A DNA stretch of 50,263 nt, taken from positions 1 through 50,263 of the forward strand of contig CANLEE010000016.1 of assembly GCA_947489585.1 (NCBI GenBank), given 5' to 3'. Below the pieces are notes generated by a model. That model did not search any database. It was not told where the DNA came from and was given only the letters and a program-made list of their open reading frames with translations. Below, piece by piece: positions 34,574 through 43,683 of the stretch. Source of the DNA: an uncultured Psychroserpens sp. (GTDB lineage Bacteria > Bacteroidota > Bacteroidia > Flavobacteriales > Flavobacteriaceae). Both the position numbers and the translations under genes were made by a program. The stretch's first letter is position 1, and every line of letters starts with the position of its first letter.

Positions 34574-35371
34574 ATGAAAATAACAGCATTATCATCTTTT
34601 TGCGTAGACTTCTTTCCAGAATTAGATAAAATTTACGTTGGTGGAAATTCATTAAACTTTGCTACTCAATGTAAACTTTTAGGATATGAAAACATCTCAG
34701 TACTTGGTGCAATCGGGAAAGACAAATTTGGAAAACTAATAGAAAACCAATTAGATAGATTAAATATAAATCGTTCCAGTTTATATCAACTTAACGAACC
34801 AACTGCATCAAATAAAATTTTCATTAATGAAAAAGGAGATAGATACTTCAAAGAGGATAGTTGGAATGGAGGCACATTTGATAAATTTAGATTATCAGAA
34901 AGTGATTGGAATTCATTAGCTGATAGCAAAATTGTTGCAATGCCAGCTGGTGACCCAAACTTGATAGAACTTTTAAAGAGACGAAATGAAAATCAATTAA
35001 TAGTCATTGACTTTTTGGACTATTTAGGAATTGACTTCATCAAAGAACATATAGATAATATCGACATTGTTTTTCTGAGTGGTAAAGAAGAAATACTAGA
35101 TGAACTACAAGAACTTTCTTCCAAAAAAGGAAAACTAATAGTGCCAACTTTAGGTGCAAAAGGTAGTGTAGCTCTTTTTGAAAATAAAAGATATTACCAA
35201 AAAGCGATTGAAGTTGATGAAATTGTTGACACTACAGGTTGTGGAGACGCTTTTCAAGCAGCTTTTAGTATTGAATGGTTGAAAACTAAAAATATAGAAA
35301 AATCATTAAAAGAAGGGGCAATTGCTGCTAGTAAAGTTTTGAATTTTGTAGGTGGAGTTGAACAAGAATAG
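34574..35371 (+). CDS. PfkB-family sugar kinase, fructoselysine-kinase-like
   Basis: 265 aa from ATG 34574. Ribokinase-fold landmarks are GGNSLNFATQCKLLGYENISVLGAIGKDKFG near the N-terminus and D219-T-T-G-C-G-D225-A-F (usually DTTGAGDAF), whose last Asp is the catalytic base. The short length and the GGNSLN start resemble fructoselysine 6-kinase-like members. It phosphorylates a sugar or sugar-amine with ATP; the substrate is uncertain because the gene travels alone. The arm ACATTCAAC complements GTTGAGTCA only in part. Confidence 0.83.
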   Translation: MKITALSSFCVDFFPELDKIYVGGNSLNFATQCKLLGYENISVLGAIGKDKFGKLIENQLDRLNINRSSLYQLNEPTASNKIFINEKGDRYFKEDSWNGGTFDKFRLSESDWNSLADSKIVAMPAGDPNLIELLKRRNENQLIVIDFLDYLGIDFIKEHIDNIDIVFLSGKEEILDELQELSSKKGKLIVPTLGAKGSVALFENKRYYQKAIEVDEIVDTTGCGDAFQAAFSIEWLKTKNIEKSLKEGAIAASKVLNFVGGVEQE

Positions 35372-35383
35372 AAAACTACATTC

Positions 35384-35594
35384 AACAACGTGTATAACGA
35401 ATTACTTGGTTTGTGTGTACTCGGAAAATCCTACAGATTTTCCTCTGGTTCGTGCTCTTTTTACTAACTTAGCCCTAGCCTACACAAGAAATATTAAAGC
35501 TAGAAGATTTTTATTCGGCATTTTTAAAAAATGACGTTAACAAAAACGAACTAGGGACAATAATCATCGAAGGTAAACCATACACGAACACGTT
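35384..35594 (+). repeat. attC-like cassette site 33 (type D)
   Basis: Type B hairpin followed by the D module (35489-35575). Ends AACAACGTGTATAACG and ATACACGAACACGTT. The following arm is GTTGTGCTT. Confidence 0.88.
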
Positions 35595-35660
35595 GTGCTT
35601 CATTATTCCTCACTCAATCGGAATTAAATAATTAACTAACTTTCGGAAAACAACAAACCA

Positions 35661-36452
35661 ATGATAAAATTCTTTAGAAAAATTAGGAAAAAATTACTTT
35701 CAGAAGGAAAAACTGGAAAGTATCTGAAATATGCTTTTGGAGAAATTGTACTTGTTGTTATAGGAATTTTAATTGCTCTTTCTATAAATAATTGGAATGA
35801 ACAAAATAAAGCTGATAAAGTGGAAAACGTTTTCTTGAAGCGCCTATTAGTAGATTTGAATAAAGACAAGACTTATCTTGAAAGTATTCATTCTAGACGG
35901 GAAAGTCAGATAAGAGCAGCAAAAGCTATTATTGATTTTTCTATAGAAACCAAGTTAGATTCAATTATATATCAATTGCCTAATATGCTGACTATCTCGA
36001 GTTGGCAAGAAACAACTTCAAATCAAAATACATTCCTCGAATTGATTAGCAGTGGAAATTTAAATATTATTAAAAGTGATTCTATAAAAGATCGACTATT
36101 GAGTTTAGACAGATCTTACAAAGCTTTAATTAATGATGATAAGACCAATAAAGAACCGTATGTGTCAAATTTATGGCCTTCTGTTGACCTTATAAATCCA
36201 TACAGCTACTTAGTCCTTGAACCTGATTTAAACCAAGAATTTCGAATAAGTGAGCGATTGAAAACCAATGAGATTGAAAAAATGTTAATAGAGCTAAAGC
36301 AAGATTTTAAAAAAGTGTTGGACTCAAAAAAGTTTCGAAGTGGATTAATGAATGCTATGGATTCATATGCAAGGTCATTACCTGTAATCGAAGGTATGAT
36401 TGAACAAGTGGTAAATCTTATGTCTAAAATTGAAATAGAATTAAAAAAATAA
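35661..36452 (+). CDS. DUF6090 family membrane protein (second copy)
   Basis: The N-terminus MIKFFRKIRKKLLSEGKTGKYLKYAFGEIVLVVIGILIALSINNWNEQNK is the DUF6090 signature, with a membrane helix at about 27-45. The remaining 215 residues are helical and extracytoplasmic. It shares the first 55 residues closely with the protein at 12177 and diverges afterwards, and it lacks that protein's C-terminal beta part. The function is unknown. The arms GTTGTGCTT and AAAGCACAAC are complementary. Confidence 0.83.
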   Translation: MIKFFRKIRKKLLSEGKTGKYLKYAFGEIVLVVIGILIALSINNWNEQNKADKVENVFLKRLLVDLNKDKTYLESIHSRRESQIRAAKAIIDFSIETKLDSIIYQLPNMLTISSWQETTSNQNTFLELISSGNLNIIKSDSIKDRLLSLDRSYKALINDDKTNKEPYVSNLWPSVDLINPYSYLVLEPDLNQEFRISERLKTNEIEKMLIELKQDFKKVLDSKKFRSGLMNAMDSYARSLPVIEGMIEQVVNLMSKIEIELKK

Positions 36453-36461
36453 CGAAAGCAC

Positions 36462-36698
36462 AACAACGCGTATAGCCAATTGCTTGGTCATTGCGTACTC
36501 GGACACGAGCGTAGCGAACTGGCGAAGCAAAATCCTACAGGTTTTCCTCTGGTTAGTGCTCATTTTACTAACTTAGCCCTAGCCTACCCAACAACTATTA
36601 AAGCTAGAAGATTTTTGTTTGGCATTTTTTAAAAAATGACGTTAACAAAACGAACTAGGGATAATAATCACCAAAGGTAAACCATACACGAACACGTT
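36462..36698 (+). repeat. attC-like cassette site 34 (type D, large)
   Basis: The left end is AACAACGCGTATAGCC. It has the ACACGAGCGTAGCG module at 36503-36530 and the D module from about 36590. The right end is normal. The following arm is GTTGGCAACC. Confidence 0.87.
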
Positions 36699-36760
36699 GG
36701 CAACCATATTTGCGCTTTTGGAATCACAATTAAATTATATAAACTTGCGATTTTTTTAGT

Positions 36761-37732
36761 TTAATTTTCTTCACTCCATTTATTAACCTTCGAATTAAAA
36801 ATCCAAAAATCCATAAGTGGTTTATTAGTTTCTCCCCAGCCACCAAATAGCACTATAGCATTTTCTGCAACATTATATACCAATCCTGGTTTTCCAGCTC
36901 TTTTTGATGGACCTGCGTCTGTTAAAAGCATCCATTGCTCTCCATTCCAACTCCAAGTATCTCCCAAATAGCCATTATTATAGCCTCCAAACAAAATAAC
37001 TGATTCTGAATTATGACTATATGACATTGCATGATGATCTCTTGCCAAATTTTGATTTTCCGATTTTAACACCCAATTATTATTCTCTAATTCCCAAGTA
37101 TCATAATAAATGTTCTTACCATCTTCTTTCCTATCAAAACCACCAAAAAGAACAACATTTTCACTTTTGGAATCATAACACATAGCGTGCTGAAGACGAG
37201 GTGGTGGAGAAAATTTAGAATTTAATTTATTCCATTTTTGATTTTTTAAGACCCAAGTATCATTCAATGATTCTTTAAGAGAATTGGATCCTCCGAACAT
37301 GTAAACTGAACCGCTTTTAGAGTCATATGCTAAAGCATGAGACTGTCTTATAGAAGGAGCTGCATTTTCGGCTATCAATGACCAATTGTTATTTTTAAAC
37401 TGCCATGTATCATTTAGTAATTCACTATTTTCATTTTTCCCACCAAAGACTATTAATGAATTCCTCTGACTATCATATATCATAGCGTGACCACTTCTAG
37501 GTGAAGGAGACACTTCGGCATAAATTTGAATCCATTTATTTTTCTCATACTTCCATAAGTCATTTACTTTCTTTTTATGAACGCTACAATAACCACCAAA
37601 TAAATATATAGCATTATCTGCTTCGTTGTAAGCAATTACTGGTTTGTTTCTAGGACATGGTTCAAGTTGCTGAGCATAGATTCTACCATTAAAAACTCCA
37701 ATTAGAATTAATATTACAACTTTGAATAACAT
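36761..37732 (-). CDS. secreted Kelch-repeat propeller, antisense to the array
   Basis: A signal peptide (LFKVVILILIGVFNGRIYAQ) is followed by six Kelch blades of about 48 residues. Each has the pattern (A/V)xYDSxxxxVxLFGG...LNDTWxxxNxxWxxL..xxPxxRxxHAM. Kelch propellers bind proteins or glycans; this one should be periplasmic or secreted. It is the third reversed cassette gene. About 170 bases (37733-37901) separate its start from the next site, presumably holding its promoter; no other gene is seen there. Confidence 0.85.
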   Translation of the reverse strand: MLFKVVILILIGVFNGRIYAQQLEPCPRNKPVIAYNEADNAIYLFGGYCSVHKKKVNDLWKYEKNKWIQIYAEVSPSPRSGHAMIYDSQRNSLIVFGGKNENSELLNDTWQFKNNNWSLIAENAAPSIRQSHALAYDSKSGSVYMFGGSNSLKESLNDTWVLKNQKWNKLNSKFSPPPRLQHAMCYDSKSENVVLFGGFDRKEDGKNIYYDTWELENNNWVLKSENQNLARDHHAMSYSHNSESVILFGGYNNGYLGDTWSWNGEQWMLLTDAGPSKRAGKPGLVYNVAENAIVLFGGWGETNKPLMDFWIFNSKVNKWSEEN

Positions 37733-37901
37733 AATTATTATATATACTATACTACCAAAGTTATTAATTTGAACAATTGAGTTATGTTAAACTATGGTTA
37801 AACTGTTTACTTAAGTTTATCAAAATAATTGAAGGTGTGTTTTTAAAAATTTACTAAATCATAAAATAATCTGTAATCTAATTTGAAAAAATACAGTTAC
37901 T

Positions 37902-38010
37902 AACAACGTGTATAATTAATAGTGCTAAAAAATGGTTCTGGAAATTCTACACTCTTCGTTCTTTTTGCTAACTTACCTCTTAACACTAATAAACCATACA
38001 CGAACACGTT
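37902..38010 (+). repeat. attC-like cassette site 35 (type E, shortened)
   Basis: The interior is AAAATGGTTCTGGAAATTCT joined to ACACTCTTCGTTC; half the AAATTCC stem is deleted. The ends are normal. The following arm is GTTATAGATC. Confidence 0.86.
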
Positions 38011-38021
38011 ATAGATCATAA

Positions 38022-39131
38022 GTGAAAAAAATTACTAGAATAAAAATTCCTGAAGAATTTAAATCTCATCTAAATGTTAAAGATATAGCTGGTAGCGATG
38101 CTTATCCTATCCATAAATTTAGTGAATTAGTAGAAGCAATTGCAAAATTATCATATGAAAACGAAGAGCATTTACTGTTTTATAGAGGGCAATCAAATGA
38201 CTATGTAGATAACAGTGGAAAGTCTACATTTTTACCAACAATTTACAGAGGGCAAAACTTATCACAAGAAGAAATTGATGATAGATTCGACATATTAGAA
38301 AATGCATCAAAAGAACTCTCAAAAGAATTTCTAAAATCTAAGACAAAAGGATATCAAGAAGTCAGAAGAAAAACACTAATAAGGTGGAGTATTTTGCAAC
38401 ATTACGAAGTATGCCCTACACCTTTGATTGATATTACACAATCATTACGAGTGGCTTGTTCATTCGCATTCCAAGAAAGTGAAAACAATGAAGCATTTAT
38501 TTATGTTTTTGGATTTCCATACCTAACCAATAGGATTTCAATTAATTCTGAATTAGATTTAATAAATGTGAGGTTACTCAGTATTTGTCCTCCAGATGCA
38601 TTCAGACCTTATTTTCAAGAAGGTTATCTTGTTGGAACTTCAGATGTAACGAATGAAATTCTAAATCCTAAAGAACTTGATTTGTCAAATCGCTTAATTG
38701 CAAAATTCAAAATTCCAAAGAAGAATTTCTGGGATAGGAAATATTCATCTCTTCCGAAAAATGCTCTATATCCAGAAAAGGATAAAATCATGGATATATG
38801 TTCAAAATTAAACTTAGGGAAATCATCTGGATTACTAACTAAAACTTTTGGCGAATTCATGGTTGAATGGATGGAAATTGAAAGCATAGTTAGAGCCAAT
38901 ACTTACAAGGAAAGAAAAAAATATGCCAAACCGATAAATACATATTCAGGATTGAGATTGCTCAATGAAAGACAAGTGATTGATCAACTCACATTTTCTG
39001 AACTTGATAAACTCAGAATATTAAGAAATGACCTCGTTCATAACAAAATTGAAATTAAACAAAATCAATTAAAAAAATATCTAAACAGATTAAAGACCAT
39101 AATTAAAGAGTTACGAAATAAAGGTCTATAA
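38022..39131 (+). CDS. FRG-domain protein with HEPN-like C-terminus, candidate defence protein
   Basis: 369 aa, GTG start, no signal peptide. Residues about 30-200 form an FRG domain: HLLFYRGQ (R55-G56-Q57), FLPTIYRG and the LIRWSILQHYEVCPTPLIDITQSLRVACSFAF stretch are its hallmarks. The last about 60 residues carry R335-N-D-L-V-H340, an Rx4H motif like that of HEPN ribonucleases, within a helical region. FRG and HEPN domains both occur in anti-phage and toxin systems, so an abortive-infection role is plausible. No antitoxin partner is present. The arms GTTATAGATC and GGTCTATAAC match. Confidence 0.78.
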   Translation: MKKITRIKIPEEFKSHLNVKDIAGSDAYPIHKFSELVEAIAKLSYENEEHLLFYRGQSNDYVDNSGKSTFLPTIYRGQNLSQEEIDDRFDILENASKELSKEFLKSKTKGYQEVRRKTLIRWSILQHYEVCPTPLIDITQSLRVACSFAFQESENNEAFIYVFGFPYLTNRISINSELDLINVRLLSICPPDAFRPYFQEGYLVGTSDVTNEILNPKELDLSNRLIAKFKIPKKNFWDRKYSSLPKNALYPEKDKIMDICSKLNLGKSSGLLTKTFGEFMVEWMEIESIVRANTYKERKKYAKPINTYSGLRLLNERQVIDQLTFSELDKLRILRNDLVHNKIEIKQNQLKKYLNRLKTIIKELRNKGL

Positions 39132-39340
39132 CAAAATGTATAGTTAATCGCTGGGTCTGTATGTACTCGGAAAATCCTACGGGTTCCCCTCTGGTTCATT
39201 TTCTTTTGCTAACTTAGTTCCTACCAACGCAACAACTATTAAAGCTAGTTCGTTTTTGTTTGGTATTTTAAAAAAAATGACGTTAACAAAAACGAACTAG
39301 AGGTAATAATCACCGAAGGTTAACCATACACGAATACGTT
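39130..39340 (+). repeat. attC-like cassette site 36 (type D with intact palindrome)
   Basis: The left end is degraded (AACAAAATGTATAG). The D module here keeps a perfect 16-base inverted repeat, CTAGTTCGTTTTTGTT (39245-39260) and AACAAAAACGAACTAG (39285-39300). The right end is ACACGAATACGTT. The following arm is GTTGGCAATA. Confidence 0.88.
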
Positions 39341-39381
39341 GGCAATAATTATTTCGTATAACTACATTGTTTTAAATTAAA

Positions 39382-40260
39382 GTGCAAGCACAAGATATAT
39401 TAGTAAGACAAGATGGTCGAAGAATTGGGTTTAAAGAATATGGAGCCAAAACAGGTTTTCCAATTATTGGATTACATGGAACTCCAGGATCAAGAATCTG
39501 GTTTAATGAAAACGATCCAATTTCTGAACAATTAGGTGTAAGGTTAATTACAATGGATCGTCCAGGTTATGGTTTATCTACAAAAAAGCCTAAAAGAACA
39601 ATTCATGATTTTAATGATGATATAGATTTTCTTGTTAAAGAGTTGAAAATAGATAAGTTTTCAATTTTTGGAATATCTGGCGGTGGCGCATATGCGCTCT
39701 CATATGCTTCTTCTGAAAATTCTTCGCTTTTTAAAACCGGAATTGTCGCTTCCATATTTGAATTTAAAAATGGAAAAATTCCAAAAGATATGTGTTCTCC
39801 AAATCGCATTGGATTTTACCTAGCTCAATATTTCCCATGGATGCTTAGATTTTCATATAACCAACAAAAATCACTTATAGAGAAAAGTCCTGATATTTAC
39901 ATGTCCTCTTTAAAAAAGAACATTAATCATCTTTGTAAGTCAGATCAAGCCCTATTGCAAGATGATAAAGTAGTTTATTCATTGATTAATCATATGAAAG
40001 AAGCATATAACAAAACCGCATATGAAGCTGTAAATGAGTTAAGGCTATTCTCCAGAAAATGGAAAATAGATATTAAAAAAATAAGGTCAAAAGTAGAAGT
40101 ATGGCATGGTGAAGAAGACACTTTATCTCCAATTAATGGACTAAAAGATTATATTATTGATATTCCCAATTATCAAACCCACTTTTTAAAAGGAAAAGGT
40201 CATTTTCTTGATGAAGATGAAAAAATTTGGAAGGGCATCCTAGAATCACTAATGAAATAA
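39382..40260 (+). CDS. alpha/beta hydrolase
   Basis: 292 aa, cytoplasmic, GTG start. The oxyanion-hole motif is GLHGTPGSRIW at 30-40, the nucleophile elbow is G-I-S99-G-G (FSIFGISGGGAYALS). A candidate acid is in WHGEEDTLSPI and the His in LKGKGHFLDEDE, so the triad is complete. It is close in layout to proline-iminopeptidase/epoxide-hydrolase-like enzymes; the substrate is unknown. The arms GTTGGCAATA and TATAGCCAAC match apart from one base. Confidence 0.87.
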   Translation: MQAQDILVRQDGRRIGFKEYGAKTGFPIIGLHGTPGSRIWFNENDPISEQLGVRLITMDRPGYGLSTKKPKRTIHDFNDDIDFLVKELKIDKFSIFGISGGGAYALSYASSENSSLFKTGIVASIFEFKNGKIPKDMCSPNRIGFYLAQYFPWMLRFSYNQQKSLIEKSPDIYMSSLKKNINHLCKSDQALLQDDKVVYSLINHMKEAYNKTAYEAVNELRLFSRKWKIDIKKIRSKVEVWHGEEDTLSPINGLKDYIIDIPNYQTHFLKGKGHFLDEDEKIWKGILESLMK

Positions 40261-40268
40261 TTATAGCC

Positions 40269-40478
40269 AACAACGTGTATAATTAATTACTTCTGCTGGC
40301 TAAGGCGATGATCCTTCCCTACTTTTTATTATATTGTAATTGCGAAAAAATAATCGCGTATTTGACCGCAACAACTATTAAAGCTAGAAGATTTTTGTTC
40401 GGCATTTTTAAAAAATGACGTTAACATAAACGAACTAGGGATAATATTCACCTAAGGTAAACCATATACGAACACGTT
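40269..40478 (+). repeat. attC-like cassette site 37 (hybrid type F/D)
   Basis: The left half is type F (TTCTGCTGGCTAAGGCGATG, TTTTTATTATATTGTAATTG), and the right half is a D module. The right end is ATATACGAACACGTT. This is the last complete regular site. The following arm is GTTAGTAAAC. Confidence 0.86.
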
Positions 40479-40507
40479 AGTAAACATTAACCACTCAAAT
40501 TATTAGT

Positions 40508-42166
40508 ATGAAACTTCAAGAATACTTAATTAAGACTCATACCGAAATAAAAAGCCCTATCATGAGGTTTCTGAGCAAGTTATTTGCAGGAAGTTTTATT
40601 GCTATTTTCCCTTCACTAATATTTACTCTAATAATTTATTTTACGATTAATGCATTAGGTGGAAACGTTGAATTCAAAATCACTTTTGCATTTTGTATGT
40701 TTTTACTTGTGATTTTCTTCTTCGTGAGATCATATCATTTTATTAAACGTTTTCCTCATCAACAAACCCTTGACAGTATTTATATTAGTTATGATGAATG
40801 CAACGAAATGGAGCACGGAGAGTTTTCCAAAATACTCAGAGAACATCAAAAATGGTTGAATGATGACAAATCTGGACAACGAGCTATATTTGAAGAGGTA
40901 ATTATTAGTTCTAAAACCGTAGGTGGGCTTGGAATGGACGGAAGAGGTTTATTGATAGATGGTTCGCTCTCAAAAGCAGAATTTAATACTGTAATATTCA
41001 AGAATGTCGAGATTCATAATTTTGAGTTTAGAGGCTCTGATTTTGAATATGTGAAATTTGAAAATGTAATAAGTAGGCTTGTACACTATGATGGCTCTTC
41101 ATTTTCTAACTGCATCTTAGAAGCAATCCAATTTAGTCCAAGTTATTTCGATAATTGCAATATCACATGGGTTAGTTTTTGCGAATCTGATCTAAACAGT
41201 TGTAAGATGAAAGGAGCAGAAATCACCTTGTCATTATTCGAAAAAAGTAAATTGACAGGAGTTGATTTTAGTGATTCACTACTCAATTGTAATTATGGTA
41301 TTGATTTGGATTTAAACACAATGAAAGACACTAAATTCAGGTACGTACAAATGCGAGGTCTTCTAAATGAAAAATGGGGAACATTACTGCATTTTTTTCC
41401 TGACAAATGGACACTATTGAGGCGATATTATAGTGGTTCAAAATTTATGATTAACCTGTTTCTTATTTTACTTTTCATTGTACCATACCTAGGAAAAAAC
41501 TTATATGAAATCAGTAAAAATGAAATTAGTATTAACTACTACAACAGTGCAGTTTCTTCATGGATAGAAGCTGGAATTGATATGGAGACCAAACTTGTCA
41601 AAGAATACCCCAACGATGGTCAAGATACAATTATCAATAATTTAAACTTTTTAAAAGCTAGCCATAATGAACTACAAATTGAAGAAAAAAACTTCAAAAA
41701 GGTAAATGAATTGCTTAATAACAGAGAAGTAATCGATAAATTAAAAAGTCGCGTCAAAGAATTAAAGAAAGGTTATAGCAAAGATTCAGTGAGTCTGACG
41801 AAAAATATTGAATTAATAAGTAATTGGGAAGAAAAAACTCGAGAGTTTGAGAAGATCAATCAAGATTACATCGACAATAATTTCAAACGTAAAAAACTAT
41901 GGTTCGTACTTTTAGGTCTTCACGAAAAAGGGCTAGCTTTTTTGCTAATTCTATCTTCACTTCTTTACAATATTTTAAGACTCTATTTGACTTACAAAAT
42001 CGCACCTTTAAAAGATGAAGAAACAAGATCTCAGGTAAGTCCGATGATAACACAGTATAAAGGGTTATTCGAAGTTCATTGTTTTAATTCATCGCTAATA
42101 ATAATTGTTGTACTTTCTGGACTAATCAACCTTTATCAAATCCTGAACACATCGGTCTGGATATAA
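40508..42166 (+). CDS. membrane protein with pentapeptide-like repeat domain
   Basis: 552 aa. Two N-terminal helices lie at about 25-45 and 52-75. Residues about 150-270 form a right-handed beta-helix of pentapeptide-like repeats (NFEFRGSDFEYVKFENVISRLVHYDGSSFSNCILEAIQFSPSYFDNCNI). Then come a helix at about 315-332, a coiled-coil segment rich in Lys/Glu at about 375-465, and two more helices near 475-495 and 525-545. It may be a membrane sensor or channel. No close family is recognised. Confidence 0.75.
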   Translation: MKLQEYLIKTHTEIKSPIMRFLSKLFAGSFIAIFPSLIFTLIIYFTINALGGNVEFKITFAFCMFLLVIFFFVRSYHFIKRFPHQQTLDSIYISYDECNEMEHGEFSKILREHQKWLNDDKSGQRAIFEEVIISSKTVGGLGMDGRGLLIDGSLSKAEFNTVIFKNVEIHNFEFRGSDFEYVKFENVISRLVHYDGSSFSNCILEAIQFSPSYFDNCNITWVSFCESDLNSCKMKGAEITLSLFEKSKLTGVDFSDSLLNCNYGIDLDLNTMKDTKFRYVQMRGLLNEKWGTLLHFFPDKWTLLRRYYSGSKFMINLFLILLFIVPYLGKNLYEISKNEISINYYNSAVSSWIEAGIDMETKLVKEYPNDGQDTIINNLNFLKASHNELQIEEKNFKKVNELLNNREVIDKLKSRVKELKKGYSKDSVSLTKNIELISNWEEKTREFEKINQDYIDNNFKRKKLWFVLLGLHEKGLAFLLILSSLLYNILRLYLTYKIAPLKDEETRSQVSPMITQYKGLFEVHCFNSSLIIIVVLSGLINLYQILNTSVWI

Positions 42167-42182
42167 AACGTAAATACAAAAT

Positions 42183-42458
42183 ATTGAATTAACAAGAAAT
42201 AGACAATTTGGTATGTTTACAATTCTAAAGAACAAACCTGAACTTTTAGGTATCGGAATTGATGAAAGCACAGCTATTATTGTAAAAGGAGATATTCTCG
42301 AAGTTATAGGAGAAAGTTATGTTATTGTCTATGACCAATTTTTTTGGTCTGCCGAAGGTTCTCATTATAAGGAATTACCTAGTAAAAATCAATTATTCTA
42401 TTTTCTTAAAAGTGGAGATAAATATAATTTAAGAGAAAGAAAAATCACTTGGAACTAA
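42183..42458 (+). pseudogene. 3' remnant of a cyanophycinase-like (peptidase S51) gene
   Basis: The frame encodes ...TRNRQFGMFTILKNKPELLGIGIDESTAIIVKGDILEVIGESYVIVYD, the C-terminal signature of cyanophycinase/type 1 glutamine amidotransferase-like proteins (P-x-L-L-G-I-G-I-D-E-x-T-A). The catalytic Ser half is missing. ATG 42213 could give an 81-aa protein, but it would be inactive. It appears fused to the pentapeptide cassette after loss of the cassette boundary. Confidence 0.7.
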
Positions 42459-42481
42459 ATATTATAATTGTCACAGTAGCT

Positions 42482-42517
42482 AGCAACGTATATAGTACAT
42501 TGCTCGGAAGCAAATAT
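42482..42517 (+). repeat. half attC-like site 38 (left half only)
   Basis: AGC-AACGTATATAGTACATTGCTCGGAAGCAA, then non-repeat sequence. The right half is lost. Confidence 0.7.
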
Positions 42518-42527
42518 TGAAAATTAA

Positions 42528-42722
42528 ATGGATTGGATAAATGTAATAATTGGAATTTGTCTTATTGTACTCGGAATCATTTGGTTAAACTATCAAATCA
42601 CTGAAACCAAAAAGTATAAGAAAGATAATTCCTATGGACTGTTATCTACTCAACCAAGCCAATATATTGGAATTTTAATATTAATTTTAGGTGGAATTTT
42701 AATGATCTTTAGAGCTATTTGA
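42528..42722 (+). CDS. small two-helix membrane protein, 64 aa
   Basis: Two hydrophobic helices (VIIGICLIVLGIIWLNYQI and IGILILILGGILMIF) are joined by a polar loop. The ATG follows half-site 38 by ten bases and the stop precedes half-site 39, so it sits where a cassette gene would. No family is recognised. Confidence 0.6.
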   Translation: MDWINVIIGICLIVLGIIWLNYQITETKKYKKDNSYGLLSTQPSQYIGILILILGGILMIFRAI

Positions 42723-42738
42723 ATAAAAAAACGCTTAC

Positions 42739-42757
42739 AACACCGTATATAATTTAA
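42739..42757 (+). repeat. half attC-like site 39 (left end only)
   Basis: AACACCGTATATAATTTAA resembles the left end of site 11 (AACACCGTGCATAATTAAT). The rest is gone. Confidence 0.6.
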
Positions 42758-42775
42758 ACCACCTTTGAAAACAAA

Positions 42776-43672
42776 ATGATTTTACCGAAAAATAAATACC
42801 TCAAAGCAAGAGACTTTATATTAACCAACGCAAGAATGATTGAAAGACGTTTATTTGAATTTCATTTTGCAAATGGAGATATGAAGGGTGTTTTTCACGC
42901 AGTATATGCTTACCGAAATCCTGATGGTGGATTTGGACACGGAATGGAACCAGATACAGCATCACCAGAAAGTCAGCCTCTTTTCAGTATTATGGCACTT
43001 GAAACGCTCGATGAAGTTGGTTATCTGAACAAAGAAATAATTCTAAATGACTTTATGCCATACTTTGAAAGCATAACAACAAATAAAGGTGGAATTCCGT
43101 GGATGTTTAGACCCAAAAGTACCTATCCCTGTGAAGAACATTTTAAAACAGTTAAAGAATGGAGTGCGTTAAGCACTACTGCTCCACTACTTGGAATTTT
43201 GGAAAAATATGAGATTGATATTCCTTGGATGAAAAAAGCGGAACAGTTTGTTTGGAGTGAATTTGAGAGAATAAAGGATAAACATGCTTTTTGCTATTTA
43301 TGTGTACCAAGATGGTTAACTTTTTTAAAGCATACTAAAAGTCAAGATAAAGCTAAAAAAACAATCAATGACTTAAAAAACTGGATATCAAATAACGGAA
43401 TAATTTGCGAAGATAAATCTGATGAAGGTTGGGGACTTTACGGAAAACCGCATAGTTTAAATTATGCAACATCTTCCGAAAGTATTTTATATTCGCTATT
43501 CACTAAAGAGACTATTGAATCTGACATAGAGGAATTAATCAACAGACAAAAAGACGATGGACGATGGGATACTTGGTATGGTATTAGTGAAGGAACAAAA
43601 TTAGAGTGGGCTGGTATACAAACATTATGGGTTTTGAAAGTGTTAAATAACTATGGAAAAATTAAAAAGTAA
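42776..43672 (+). CDS. prenyltransferase/terpene-cyclase-like alpha-toroid protein
   Basis: 298 aa, cytoplasmic. Repeated helix pairs carry the toroid motifs RNPDGGFGHGMEPD and RQKDDGRWDTWYG, which resemble the QW motifs of squalene-hopene cyclase/prenyltransferase-like proteins. The catalytic DxDD of class II cyclases is not seen, so it is probably not a cyclase; similar stand-alone proteins have no known function. The gene lies between a half-site and a full degenerate site. Confidence 0.7.
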   Translation: MILPKNKYLKARDFILTNARMIERRLFEFHFANGDMKGVFHAVYAYRNPDGGFGHGMEPDTASPESQPLFSIMALETLDEVGYLNKEIILNDFMPYFESITTNKGGIPWMFRPKSTYPCEEHFKTVKEWSALSTTAPLLGILEKYEIDIPWMKKAEQFVWSEFERIKDKHAFCYLCVPRWLTFLKHTKSQDKAKKTINDLKNWISNNGIICEDKSDEGWGLYGKPHSLNYATSSESILYSLFTKETIESDIEELINRQKDDGRWDTWYGISEGTKLEWAGIQTLWVLKVLNNYGKIKK

Positions 43673-43683
43673 AAACGACACAC

